A stretch of DNA of 64,000 nt, from positions 620,001-684,000 of the forward strand of contig RMBW01000001.1 in the NCBI GenBank assembly GCA_004009845.1, written 5' to 3'. Of this stretch, positions 24,768-36,272 are shown piece after piece (position 1 is the stretch's first letter; each line of letters starts with the position of its first letter). Under the pieces are notes generated by a model. That model made no database searches and was not told the origin of the DNA. It worked only from the letters and a program-made list of their open reading frames with translations. A program made the position numbers and the translations under genes. Origin of the DNA: Davidsoniella eucalypti (lineage: Eukaryota; Ascomycota; Sordariomycetes; Microascales; Ceratocystidaceae).

Positions 24768-27293
24768 ATGCAGTTTTCTCAAAATCAATCATCGTGGAAT
24801 ATGGCCTTCAACAATACGCGGGCACCTGAACGGCCCAACATCCTTATAGGATACCATGACTCTTCTATTGAGGCTCCTCTAAGTGATCTCCAGTATGGCA
24901 AAGCCATTAACTCTGGCGTAAGAACCCAAAATATGACATCACAGCGCAGTATACCTTGCTAATAGGGCATGTAGATTACATACTTGACGTCGCCTATCAC
25001 CAACTCTCACTTTCACAAGAGAGTCTTGGGGCTTGTCAAGTCGCATCTTGATGCGCTAGACACAGCCAACAGCAGCGCTACTATTGAGCTGACTGCTGCT
25101 ATCCCTGACCCTATCGTCCCACCGCTGACCATTGAAGACACTGCATTGTTCCCCAGCTATTCAGTCAGTACTTATATCGCCTATTCGAGTCCTTGGATTG
25201 ATCTTGCTTCGTCTGATCCTGTCATTGCGAACATCTCCCGTCAGGTTCTCAACCTCGAACTAGCCTACGCCTCGTGGTGTGGTGTAAGATCTCTCATCAT
25301 TCCCGGGCCGCGTCAAGACTCGGCCAGGGGTCATGCCAACCAAGGCCTAGCGCAGTATGCTCGCGCTATTCAAGAGGCACTGACTATAGCCGGCCGCCAA
25401 CAAATCACTATTCACATGCCAATGTACCGTGAGCCCGGATTGGGAGAGTCTCCCGAGTCTCTTACCACAGCTATTCACGGCGCATCTTCCGTTGAGGGCA
25501 GCGTTGAAATCCCTCTTTTCAGTGCTTGGGACTCATGGCACTACATTCGCACTTTCTGCAACTACAACCCTAGTTTACTCCTGGGTAAGTTCACTGTATA
25601 CTTTGTCAATATCTCAAGCCAATCATTAACCATTTGTATAGGTCTCCGAGTTCCTAGTGTCATGCCCGAAAAGGCTCTTCAGACCCGTTGGTTCGCCGAG
25701 CCCTTGAATTTCATATCATTTAAGCCCCAAACTTTCCAACCTAACAAGGCGGGCTTCCCCTCACTATCAAAGCACCATCATGAGATGATGTTCAGTTACC
25801 TGCGTCTCAAGGTCACTCCTTGGGTACTTTTGTGTGATACTGGCCTGGACCTTTCTACTGGCGAAGTCGACGATACTATCTCCAAGAACGAATTCCCTAG
25901 CCTTACTGAGGCCGTTAAGCCCGCGCCGGCCAAAAATGCCAATGGAGGATCTTTTACCTCTTACATTAAGTGGATTCAATCTCAACAAAAGCCTTACACA
26001 GATCTCGAGACTAGCACACTTATCAACTTTCAAGACTGGCTACAGTCACCCCTACAGCCACTATCTGATAACCTCGAATCTGCTACATACGAAGTCTTTG
26101 AGGGCGATCCAGTCAAGTATAACCAATACGAGGCTGCACTTGTGGAGGCTCTCAAAGAGTGGAAGTCTCTCAACAAGCCTACTTCTTCCAAATCTGGCGC
26201 TGTTGTTGTAGCAGTCGCAGGGTCTGGTCGTGGACCTCTGGTCACTCGCGCTTTACGTGCAAGCAAGACAACCGGTGTCCCCATCGAGGCTTGGGCTGTC
26301 GAGAAGAATCCCAACGCTTATGTCTATCTCCTACGCCAAAACGAGGTTGTCTGGGATCGCAAGGTGACCGTTGTCAAGACTGATATGCGTGCTTGGAAAG
26401 GACCTCTTCTCCCTGAGTCAACTGCTGAAACTCCCGTGTATGGCAAAATTGATATCCTTGTCTCTGAGCTTCTCGGTTCATTTGGTGATAATGAGCTGTC
26501 GCCCGAATGTCTAGACGGTATCCAACATGTGCTATCAAAGCCCCACGGTATCTCAATCCCACACTCATACACGGCGCATCTTACACCCCTCTCTGCTCCC
26601 AAGCTTCACCAAGATATTCTTCACAACAAAATTCCCATCAGTCCCGAGGCATTCAGCACACCCTATGTTGTTCAGCTCTACTCGCATGATTTCATTGCTG
26701 AGCGTGGCGTCCCTGGCCATGGCCGTTTCCAACAGACCTGGGAGTTCTCCCACCCCATTCCTGAAACTACGCTAGCTCTAGTTGAAGCTCGCAAGTCAGG
26801 CGGTGTTATTGGTGGTGGTGGTGGTAGTATGGCCGGTGCCGCTGGTATCAATGACCACAACTTCCGTCAGTGCCATCTAACATTCATTGCCCGCAATAAG
26901 GGTGTTGTTCATGGCCTAGGCGGTTACTTTGAATCAACTCTATACCAGAAGCAGTCAGGCGAGCCTACCAAGGTCGAGATCAGCATCCTACCCGAGCAAA
27001 TCGACAAGAAGAGCAAAGACATGATCTCGTGGTTCCCCATCTATTTCCCTCTGCGCGTAAGTACTATTTCTTTATAGAACTACTCAGCATGTCACTAACA
27101 TCGCAATGTACAGAATCCCGTCGATTTCCCCGCCGACTCTGAAATCGAAGTAACAATGTGGCGTCAAACCAATGACTCCAAGGTCTGGTATGAGTGGCAA
27201 GTCGAGACTTACACTTGGATTGGTGAAAACCAAAGAATCAAGACTGGCAGCTCCGGTATGTGCAGCAGCTACCAAGTTGCCTGCTTGATGTAA
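24768..27293 (+). CDS. SKB1: Protein arginine N-methyltransferase 5 (PRMT5 / Skb1 / Hsl7)
   Basis: Type II arginine methyltransferase (symmetric dimethylarginine). Exons: 24768-24917, 24975-25584, 25642-27056 and 27114-27293. Exon 1 encodes IGYHDSSIEAPL and joins ITYLTSPITNSHFHKRVLGL, the conserved start of the TIM-barrel. ATG 24801 is an alternative start. The Rossmann core has VAVAGSGRGPLV (SAM motif I) and SELLGSFGDNELSPECLDG, the PRMT5 double-E loop. The beta-barrel region includes HLTPLSAPKLH and HGLGGYFESTLY. The C-terminus ends ACLM, as I recall in other fungal PRMT5 proteins. Intron 2 (25585-25641) is 57 nt with no in-frame stop, so unspliced RNA would still be translated with a 19 aa insert. 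In other eukaryotes PRMT5 methylates RG tails of Sm proteins; SmD3 in this window has such a tail. Confidence 0.95.
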
Positions 27294-27462
27294 GAATATA
27301 GAAACGAGACAAACACAAAAACAGGTGGGTAGATTTTAATATTATGATCAATAAATTCCATACATGAGTTCGCAATAACATTTCCAGGGTGATGGGTGAT
27401 GTATAACAGTTACAAGCCACATCGATTTTGACTATATCGAACATCCGCCTGTCGTTCTGGGC

Positions 27463-27607
27463 TTGACTAGACTTGGCGTATATGATGTCTTCCTAAATTA
27501 CCAAGCTTATACAGCGCCAGATTGGTTACCGGACAGTTATCCAACTTTCTCCGATCGACACACTGGTAGATGGGTCTTCCGAAGATCTCTCGGTTTTGAT
27601 TTGATTA
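27463..27607 (-). repeat. Degenerate LINE A 3' end at the left border of the duplication
   Basis: gccagattggttaccggaca and, to its left, cttcctaaattaccaagctt are diverged versions of the LINE A 3' end at about 30680-30750 (caccaagatcatacg, gccggattggttaccgg). A ttttgatttgatt run at 27594-27606 immediately precedes the duplicated block. It is old compared with the copies at 30.7 and 33.3 kb. Confidence 0.55.
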
Positions 27608-30216
27608 TCAAGGCCTCACGAAACGGTGCTTCAAAGACGACAAGTGTCGAAAAAGAAAACGAGAATGGAAAGCAGCATTGGAAATATGTGCCGGTCGCTC
27701 TTAAAAACACACGACGAAGGGTAAAAAATTGTCTTTGGACAGAGGGAAGGTTGGAAATAGGACGGGTAACCAGTTCTCTTTGTATTCTATTCTTTGTTAC
27801 TTCTTGATAAGTCTTCACCTAGACTTCTTCGATTATTTTGATTGATTCGTCAATCTGGACCCCATTTCCTTCAGAACTACCATCCTCAATTGAATTGAAG
27901 ATGTCTTTTTATCTGGCGACTTGAGTGATCAGCGCCAAGTGTCAGCAATGCTCAGTATTTGAATCAGAGTCCCTTTTCTCGGGTTTAAAACATGTTTTGA
28001 CTAGCCTCAACAAAAAAACTTATCGAGATTCACTAAAATGCGACAATCTCGACGACAGTACTATTGATTTACAATTGCTACAATGTTTTAAGAAAGATCT
28101 CACTAAATATCTTTTTAATATCTCGTTCTACTTCATCTCATCCCATCACAGAACTGAATGATGCAGAGAAGCCCCCAAAAGATCGGTTCGGTTGCTGGTA
28201 TGAGCTCCGGAATAATATTCGCTTAAAATTTATGCTACTATATTTGTGTCATTCACAACAATATGATAATCTATATAAATCAACATATCAAAGCCTGGCA
28301 ACAGGTAGCTGAAAACTATTGGAACTCCAGTGTACAGCAAAGTGGGGATGATACCTAACAACTCGACACATTGAAAACTTCCAAGTTTAAATATCCATCA
28401 TAATAAATAGTTAGATGGCGATCTCAATCAGATTTCCTTCAAGGTCAACTTCATGATAAGAACAAGTATGTGACTTAAGAGTGGTGAATTATCGTAAAAG
28501 TCAGTATCAAGATATAAATCCCGATACACAACTTCGACATAGTATATTGCCAATTCCTATAAGACGAGCCAAAGACGCCATATTGTATATACATAAACCA
28601 AAAAATGACAACAAAACAGGATTTGAGCCAAGTAAACACGACTCAAAACCTCGGGGACTGTCAAACTTGACTAGAAGACTAGACTATGAGAGAAAAATGC
28701 AAAACTATGAAGAGCACAGAGACAGACTATATGCTATGATGAATGCTAATCTAGAAATGCCCGTCCCAGTGCTACAGCTTGACATTACTATTCATGAAAA
28801 CTTGATTTTCTGGGCCAGGACAAGCAGGCGCCATGCTTTACTAAAACCAATCAGCCATGTATTTGTAGTAGGTCAAGGAGTTGTAATCCTTGTTAAAGTT
28901 ATCTCCCGCCTTGGACGTCCAAGAATCGGAGAGACGCTGGATATAGGAAGAATAACTATTAGAGGAACTGACTTTACCACCCCAAACCAGGCTGTAGAGA
29001 CAAAGTTAGTTACATACTGTGGTACAAACTCAAATCTATAAGGGTATATAATCAGGATACTTACCTTCCGAGATTGGTGGTATAACTGGCTTCATTCAGT
29101 CTCCAACCACCATCCTCATGCTTCTGGACTCTGTAGCAGGTACCAGTGAAGGATTCGGTACCAACAATGCCAATAACTAGACCAACCTCGCTGCAACCGG
29201 TCTCCTTATCAATAGCTTCAGTAGCCTCGTTATAGACAAGGGGGGGTTCCCGGACGCACATCATAAAGTAGTATGACTTTCCACTTTTAATCGGCACACG
29301 AGCAACCCTACGTACCTCATCATAGGCGGCATCGCGAGAAAGCAGGTGAGGGTGGTCATTCGCACTGAAGGTTATCTCCTTCTCTTCACCATCTTCGGAT
29401 ACCACATTTGTCTTGATGTTGTTGAAGGTGATGTCTTCCAGAGGAACTTCATTGGTGGGTTCCTGAACATCTACAGCAAGAGTTTCGGGACTCGGGTGCA
29501 AGGGCTTAGCAGAAACAACAGTGCTGGAGGCCAGAGCATAGAGAGAGAGGACACTGTATAATCTCATGGTGATAGAGAAGACAAGGAGTTGATGGGGTTG
29601 ATACTATAGAGTTGACAGAGCTGTATCAAGGATTGTGAGAGGGAGAGTGAGAGAAGTAATGGCGACGACGAAGGGTGTGAAGAAGATCGGAAAGAGTTAG
29701 TAAACGAATCGACATGTCGTGATACTTATATCTTGTTTGTTAGGCTGAGCTGAGTCTTGTTTCTCTACATTATCTCTTTTTCTTCCCCGGAGTCTCCATC
29801 AATACATGTGTGCTCATGCACCAATGCAAAAATATCGGTATATCACCATATACACCGACTGGTATAATATTCTGGTATATAAAAGCACGGGCATCAGTTG
29901 GGACCAAGTCAGCATTGGTGTTCTTAGCCTAGATTTCGCTACAGAGCATTTTTTTCTTTACATCACGGGCCTTTCAACAGGGGTAACTCTATGTAATGTA
30001 TGTGCAAAGATCGGCTCTGTCAAGCCGGGAATCCCTAGAAGCTATGGGCTATATGAGAGGCTTTATAAGCCATGCGAGCCAAGTTAAACTAACATAAAAA
30101 TAGCAGGTTATACACCGACTGGTAATAACTTAACATGCTGATGCGCCGGGCACTTGGAAAGGTCAAAACTCATCAACATCTGATCCATCACTGGAGTTCA
30201 CCAGGCCCAAATCAAC
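27608..30216. repeat. Segmental duplication, left copy (~2.6 kb)
   Basis: From tcaaggcctcacgaaacgg to caggcccaaatcaac this block matches 33847-36552 in the same orientation. Non-coding parts are nearly identical: over long stretches such as 27840-28140 versus 34080-34380 I see only a few changes. The block contains one secreted-protein gene on the - strand (28841-29567). Differences from the right copy include a ~40-60 bp indel near 28772-28830 and the absence of a LINE B micro-insertion. Confidence 0.9.
28841..29567 (-). CDS. Small secreted protein, duplicated effector-like gene, copy A
   Basis: I do not recognise the family. Exons: 29567-29065 and 28991-28841, joined across a 73 nt GT-AG intron, give 217 aa. 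The N-terminus MRLYSVLSLYALASSTVVSA is a clear signal peptide. A Pro/Glu-rich segment follows (ETLAVDVQEPTNEVPLEDIT), conserved in the paralogue and possibly a propeptide. The rest has SGKSYYFMMC, ETGCSEVGLV, GTCYRVQKHEDGGW and an aromatic C-terminus (NSLTYYKYMADWF). Without splicing the protein would end at residue 168 and lose about 50 residues that the paralogue also encodes, so the intron is real. Three cysteines lie in the mature region. The paralogue at 35039-35765 has the same exon lengths. Secretion, small size, repeat-rich location and fast change fit an effector or other interaction protein; that role is inference. Confidence 0.75.
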
Positions 30217-30659
30217 ATAAGTAGATACAGAAAGTACACATAGTTTAGGGTCTAGTGGGTTAGCAGTCTTATTCAGTGTCATTAATAAGAAGCAATAGTT
30301 CAAAGAGATGCAAATTGGTCATTGGATAGATCTGGTGTTGATTTTGCCTAGGGGAAAACTTTCTCCTAGGTCTTCTTTTTACTTGCGTAGCTGCACGTGG
30401 CTGTATGGGCGTGAAGTTGGAGTTTAGCTAGATAATTAGTGGAGGGAAAATGGAGAAAAGCAAAATAGTTTTGAGGGAAATTTACCCGTTTAGAGCTGCG
30501 GGGCCGCCGCTGCGATTTTGTGAAACGCAGATTGAGAGTTGATAACACTGTTTAGTCACCTTTAGGGGATTTGAATGTTAGAAATCAGACTTAATGCGCC
30601 TAATTCCTATAGCGAATTATCTTCTTACTAGCATAGATTTATTTATTTATCATTTTACG
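30217..30659. other. Short spacer between duplication and LINE A
   Basis: AT-rich sequence with no gene seen. A 60-codon frame at 30366-30548 (-) has no supporting features. Confidence 0.5.
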
Positions 30660-30667
30660 TTTTTATG

Positions 30668-33318
30668 TGATTTGATTTGATTATATTTAACGTCTACCTA
30701 AATCACCAAGATCATACGATGCCGGATTGGTTACCGGTCAGATATTTAAAGTCCTCCGCCGAAGCCGTCCCCTAGCCCGGAGAACTAGTGGTCCATACCT
30801 CCACTAATGAGCAGCAAAAACAAATACACCAAAAAAAAATAAGGTGGTTGTAAAACATGAAAACAAAAACATAGAACAATAAGGCAAATAAAACATAGAA
30901 AAACAGAAACAAAAACCACACCAAATCCTCCTCAGCCACTTCCCCCCTCCACTGTACTTGTCTGGCCCGCGGGGCTCTGTAGTGCCGCCATTTCACCTCC
31001 AGTCTCTTGGCAAGATACTTGTAGGAGCTCTCTTTCCGAAGTAGCTTTTTGACAAAGCTAGTCCGGAGTGGTCTCTCATTTCTGGGATGGAAAGGTTGCT
31101 TCCGTTGATGGCAGTTCCTTTCGGCCTCCGTATGTTTCGAAACGGTCATGGTACTCCGCAAAGTCGCCATGACCTGTCCGGGCAGTTAGGATCCGTCCCA
31201 CCGTAGATCTGTGCTGGTCTTTAAACCGGTCCACCTTGTAGACAGTCTTTGTTTCAAAGCGAACCCCAAGGCGCTTTCTCGGCTCGCACTCCGCTATCCA
31301 CCACTTGAAGTCGGCATTTAGCTGTGCGTTTTTCCATCTGCGGAAGCAAGGGACATAAGGTCACGGTCGAGGTCAACAAGCTTAGTATTGCTTGTACACC
31401 CTTGTTTCGCCAACTTGTCAACTAGCTCGTTGCCAGAAACATTAGTGTGTCCTGGGACCCATCTGATGCTACCGACTGCTAGTTCTACATGCCTCCTTTC
31501 CACTCATGGAGTAAACTTTGGATCTTGTTGACAGCCTCTTGAGAGGTTCCATTCTTACCAGCCCTATTGGAGATGCGTTGTGCAACACCCAAATTGTTGA
31601 GGCACAGATACAGGGGGAGCATGCTTGATGTCCGCTTGGACTGCATTGTCTGCAGCAATAGCCTCCATGTCGGCCACTTCTCGTAGAGAGTCAAATCACC
31701 CTAGACCTTCACAGAGTTTGATGCCGTCATAAAGGACTGCCCAACCTGCCCCTGTTCTGCCCTTCTCATCACGAGAACTATCGGAGTAAACCCATAACGT
31801 TTTCGGGTCCGCCTCAGCCACCTCTTTCAAATGATGTTTGGCGGCTTCTTCTTTGTCTAGTTGCGGTGGCAACCAGTCACGGGAACCCTTTTATTCTGGG
31901 AAGAGTCTGTTCGACTCTTTAATCGGCACCGGTAGCAATTTCTTGTACACATCGATGTGTCCTTCTATCTCTGTGATGCACAGCGGGTGCCGAGAGTCTA
32001 CGAGAGTCTACGAGAGTCTACCGTGGAAGCCCGAATGGTAGCGGCTCTCTCAAGGTCCTTCAGTATCATCTCCATGTTTGGGAACGAGGAGAGGATGTGC
32101 AAAAGCCTAGTCGGCGTGGTACAGTACACTGGCAGTGCGGCCCTCGGGGCAGCTCTCAAAGCTACCTCTAGCTTTTCATTCCCTGTAGCTTGCATGAAGG
32201 GAGACCGGGTGGAAGAGGCATACGTCAGTTGGGGGAGCACGCAACTCCTTACTGTATGTAGCAGACTCCTCACTGGGGTTCCTCGGTACACTCCCGAGAG
32301 AGCTCGGAGTGCGGTGGTTCTCTTGGCTTTAGCAGTGACCTGCTTTGCGTGTTCCAAAAAGTTGAAGCCGGAATCCCACCATACACCTAGCCACCTTAGA
32401 GACTTGGAAGGCTTTAGTAGTCCTCCACAGGGGAGTGTAACTGGACTCATGGAGGAGCATCCTCTTGTTCGGCAGTGTAACAGTCCTGTTTTGTCCCAGT
32501 CTAGTGAAAGACCAATGTCCCTGCACCGTTTCTCTATCCTTTTCAGGGTTCCATTAATGGTTTCCACATTAACTGAAATATTCTTAGATGAGACCGAAAC
32601 GAGGTCATCGTCAGCGTATGCCAGACCCCAAACCACCGCATGTAGGCTCGTCATGAAAAGCATGTACAGGATAGGTGAGGCTGGCGAGCCCTGTGGCAGA
32701 CTGCCTCCGACTTTCCTGGTGACCGGTTGGTCTCCTTCTATAGAGAGGGAAACTTCCCGTCCGGTGAGAAAAGATTCCACCCATTTGACTATTGACGTTG
32801 GCCAGCCTTGGTTTCTAAGCCTTTGAACCAGCCTGCCCCGTTTCACGGTGTCGAAGGCACCCTTGATGTCGTAGGTGACAAAAGAGGTTATCTCTCCATA
32901 CTTGGATCGTCCCTTAATCTTGTCTGCTAGCAACAGTGTGAGGTCCGTAGCTGCCCTTCTTGGTACTGCGCTAGCATATGTGCGAGGGATGATCTCTAGT
33001 TCAATGGCTTGTGCCGCCAGTCTTGGCGCTACAATTCCCTTGAGTCCCTTTCCCAGAGTTGAGAGAAGTGAGATCAGTCTGTAGCTTCTTGGGAGCGATT
33101 TGTCACGGCCTGGCTTTGGTATGACCACCAGGCAGGCCGTTTTGAAGACCTTGGGGTGCCAGCCAACTTCCAGACAGCCTCGGAAAAGTGCTGTCACTTT
33201 TGACCCTAAGACCTTCCATGCCAACTTCCAGGCACTGTTGGGGATGCCGTCTTGCCCAGGGGCTGTGTTTCCCAGTTTGAAGATAAACGTGGATCTCCCG
33301 GTCGGCGGTTTGACACTT
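30668..33318 (-). mobile_element. LINE A copy 1: non-LTR retrotransposon, 5'-truncated
   Basis: The element is oriented right-to-left. Its 3' end at 30668 is a (TGATTT)n run followed by atatttaacgtctacctaaa. Going right, it has a 3' region with an A-rich stretch (30825-30920), a C-terminal domain, an RNase H domain and a reverse transcriptase whose frame is open from 31998 to the right border. The border at 33318 is directly joined to the 3' tail of another copy. No ORF1 is present, so the copy is incomplete. Reading frame is lost between the RT and RNase H parts (frame changes near 31480-31990), so it is not autonomous as it stands. Confidence 0.9.
31998..33316 (-). pseudogene. Reverse transcriptase domain of LINE A copy 1 (fragment)
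   Basis: The frame is open from the element's right border and includes GNTAPGQDGIPN, the usual start of the LINE RT domain; no start codon of its own is expected. RT motifs, numbered from the ATG at 33224: VTYDIKGAFDTV (motif A, near residue 117), GSLPQGSPASPILY (motif B, near 174) and YADD (203-206, catalytic). SLRWLGVWWDSGFNF and a thumb region follow. The frame ends at 31998 within the connection to RNase H. RNase H pieces continue in other frames: WVYSDSSRDEKGR near 31770-31810, and GHTNVSGNELVDKLAKQG within 31318-31503. The endonuclease and ORF1 are missing. No stops or strong C-to-T bias are seen within the RT, so this copy shows no sign of RIP. Confidence 0.88.
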
Positions 33319-33595
33319 TGATTTGATTTGATTTGATTATATTTAACGTCTACCTAAATCACTAAGATCATACGACGCCGGATTGGCTACCGGACAGATA
33401 TTTAACGTCCTCCGCTTGACAAGCTCAATAGCTTGGTATGCGCGGGACGAGACCGTGGTCCATACCTCCACTATGAGCAACAAAAACAAATACAAAAAAA
33501 AACAAAAAAAAAAACAGTGCATCCACAAAACTATTCCCCAAAAGACAGATCCACAAAACCAACTCCTAAGTGGAGCTACCATCCCCACTATTCAG
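33319..33595 (-). mobile_element. LINE A copy 2: 3'-terminal fragment
   Basis: It starts with (TGATTT)n and atatttaacgtctacctaaa, then gccggattggctaccggaca, the same 3' end as copy 1, and an A-rich stretch near 33485-33520. It fades near 33595. It lies head-to-tail with copy 1: the 5' side of copy 1 touches the 3' tail of copy 2. Confidence 0.8.
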
Positions 33596-33846
33596 TGAGC
33601 CTCCAAGAGGCTGGTGATCGTGGCCGTAAGAAAGAAAATTTTGGCGTAATCGAGTCGGGTGCTATGGATGAAGCACAGCGACAAGATTCCCGTGCCGCGG
33701 GGTCGGGCATCCGGAACCTTCAAAAGGCTGCCCGCCGTGTGTGAGTGTGGCTCCCTGAGGTGAGTGGATAGACTCGGGAGACCAACGATCGAAAAGGTGC
33801 GGGGTCGGTCGCTGGTGAGAACATCCCTCGAGAGGGGAAATCGGGC
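33596..33846. other. Unclassified segment between LINE A copy 2 and the right duplicate
   Basis: More GC-rich than its surroundings and with no match elsewhere in the window. On the - strand it can be read as a Pro/His-rich frame (ATLTHGGQPFEGSGCPTPRHG). It could be upstream sequence of a LINE copy or unrelated DNA captured at the junction. I cannot decide. Confidence 0.35.
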
Positions 33847-35038
33847 TCAAGGCCTCACGAAACGGTGCTTCAAAGACGACAAGTGTCGAAAAAGAAAACG
33901 AGAATGGACAGCAGCATTGGGGATATGTGCCGGTCGCTCTTAAAAACACACGACGAAGGGTAAAAAATTGTCTTTGGACGGAGGGAAGGTTGGAAATAGG
34001 ACGGGTAACCAGTTCTCTTTGTATTCTATTCTTTGTTACTTCTTGATAAGTCTTCACCTAGACTTCTTCGATTATTTTGATTGATTCGTCAATCTGGACC
34101 CCATTTCCTTCAGAACTACCATCCTCAATTGAATTGAAGATGTCTTTTTATCTGGCGACTTGAGTGATCAGCGCCAAGTGTCAGCAATGCTCAAGAATTT
34201 GAATCAGAGTCCCTTTTCTCGGGTTTAAAACATGTTTTGACTAGCCTCAACAAAAAAACTTATCGAGATTCACTAAAATGCGACAATCTCGACGACAGTA
34301 CTATTGATTTACAATTGCTACAATGTTTTAAGAAAGATCTCACTAAATATCTTTTTAATATCTCGTTCTACTTCATCTCATCCCATCACAGAACTGAATG
34401 ATGCAGAAAAGCCCCCAAAAGATCGGTTCGGTTGCTGGTATGAGCTCCGGAATAATATTCGCTTAGAAATTTATGCTACTATATTTGTGTCATTCACAAC
34501 AATATGATAATCTATATAAATCAACATATTAAAGCCTGGCAACAGGTAGATGGAAACTATTGGAACTCCAGTGTACAAAAGTGGGGATGATACCTCGACA
34601 CATTGAAAACTTCCAAGTTTAAATATCCATCATAATAAATAGTTAGATGGCGATCTCAATCAGATTTCCTTCAAGGTCAACTTCATGATAAGAACAAGTA
34701 TGTGACTTAAGAGTGGTGAATTATCGTAAAAGTCAGTATCAAGATATAAATCCCGATACACAACTTCGACATAGTATATTGCCGATTCCTATAAGACGAG
34801 CCAAAGACGCCATATTGTATATACATAAACCAAAAAATGACAACAAAACAGGATTTGAGCCAAGTAAACACGACTCAAAACCTCGGGGACTGTCAAACTT
34901 GACTAGAAGACTAGACCATGAGAGAAAAATGCAAAACTATGACGAGCACAGAGACAAACTATATGCTATGATGAATGCTAATCTAGAAATGCCCGTGTGG
35001 CACCCCCAGTGCTACAGCAGGTGCCATGCTTTACAGTC

Positions 35039-35765
35039 TTAAAGCCATAAAGTCATGTATTTGTAGTAGGTCAAGGAGTTGTAATCCCTGTTAAGGTTGT
35101 GTCCCGCCTTGGACATCCAAGTATCGGAGATTCGCTGGAGACGGGAAGAATAAATCTTAGTGGAATCGGTTTCACCACCCCAATTCAGGCTGTAGAGATA
35201 AAGTTAGTTACATACTGTGGTACAAACTCAAATCTATACGGGTATATAATCAGGATACTTACTGTCCGAACTCGGCGCCATAACTGACTTCATTCAGGTT
35301 CCAACTACCACCATCCTTCTGGACATTGTAGTAGGTACCCCTGAAGGAGATGGTATTAACAAGAGTGCCAACAACTAGACCAACGTAGCTGCAACCGGTC
35401 TCCTCAATAATAGCATTAGTAAACTCGTCATAGACAAGGTGTTCTTTCGCCGGGATGCACATCATGAAGTAGTATGACTTTCCACTTTGAATCCCAAAAG
35501 GAGCAGCCCTGGATGCTTCATCATAGGCGGGATTACGAGAAAACAGGTGAGGGTGGTCCTTCGCACTCAAGGTTATCTCCTTCTCTTCACCATCTCCGGA
35601 CACCACATTTGTCTTGATGTTGAAGGTGATGTCTTCCAGAGGAACTTCATTGGTGGGTTCCTGAACATCTACAGCAAGAGTTTCGGGACTCGGGTTCAAG
35701 GGCTTAGCAGGAACAATAATGCTGGAGGCCAGAGCACAGAGAGAGAGGACACTGAGTAATCTCAT
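35039..35765 (-). CDS. Small secreted protein, duplicated effector-like gene, copy B
   Basis: Paralogue of 28841-29567 and equally unrecognised. Exons: 35765-35263 and 35189-35039, 217 aa. The ATG at 35765 aligns with copy A; upstream in-frame codons to 35831 lie in the conserved leader and are ignored. Signal peptide MRLLSVLSLCALASSIIVPA, then ETLAVDVQEPTNEVPLEDIT as in copy A. The mature part differs widely: CIPAKEHLVYDEFTNAIIEE here against CVREPPLVYNEATEAIDKET in copy A. A third mature cysteine present in copy A (GTCYRV) is Tyr here (GTYYNV). The intron differs at about 2 of 73 positions, whereas exon 2 differs at roughly one base in six by my count. Both genes remain open and spliceable, which argues against drift in a pseudogene. 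Confidence 0.75.
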
Positions 35766-36198
35766 GGTGATAGAGGCGAGAAGACAAGGAGTTGAGGGGT
35801 TGATACTATAGAGTTGACAGAGCTGTATCAAGGATTGTGAGAGGGAGAGAGAGAGAAGTAAGGGCGACGACGAAGGGTGTGAAGAAGATCGGAAAGAGTT
35901 AGTAAACGAATCGACATGTCGTGATACTTATATCTTGTTTGTTAGGCTGAGCTGAGTCTTGTTTCTCTACATTATATCTTCTTCTTTCCCAGAGTCTCCA
36001 TCAATATGTGTGCTCATGCACCAATGCAAAAATATCGGTATATCACCATATACACCGACTGGTAAAATATTCTGGTATATAAAAGCACGGGCATCAGTTG
36101 GGACCAAGTCAGCATTGGTGTTCTTAGCCTAGATTTCCTTTCGGAATGCTACAAAGCATTTTTTTCTTTACATCACGGGCCTTTCAATAAGGGGAACT

Positions 36199-36272
36199 TT
36201 TTTATATAATTTTTTTTATTTAATTCGTTCATCTTATGGAGCTATGGAGCTATAGAGCTATGAAAATTTTAG
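36199..36272 (-). mobile_element. LINE B tail micro-insertion present only in the right duplicate
   Basis: The left copy reads caacaggggtaactctatg. The right copy has, at the same place, a T-rich run, ttaattcgttcatcttatgg and repeated agctat units before taactatatg resumes. The inserted core matches the LINE B 3' end at about 36580-36622. Short similar sequences at both ends (ggggaac / aggtaac) may be a target-site duplication. Confidence 0.7.

Noticed and set aside
28481..29041. 186-codon + strand frame (PNTQLRH-type, Lys/Arg-rich), also partly at 34713-35042
   Set aside because: Starts with GTG, overlaps the secreted gene's second exon and intron on the other strand, and is broken by the indel in the right duplicate. 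It might be a gene relic, but support is too weak to call.
31984..32020. Short tandem repeat of gagagtctac units, CRISPR-like at first sight
   Set aside because: Three 11-bp units without spacers inside LINE A copy 1; copy 3 has one unit. A simple slippage expansion in a eukaryotic genome.
31957..32826. 289-codon + strand frame opposite the LINE A RT
   Set aside because: Antisense shadow of the RT, whose motifs (YADD and others) are on the - strand.
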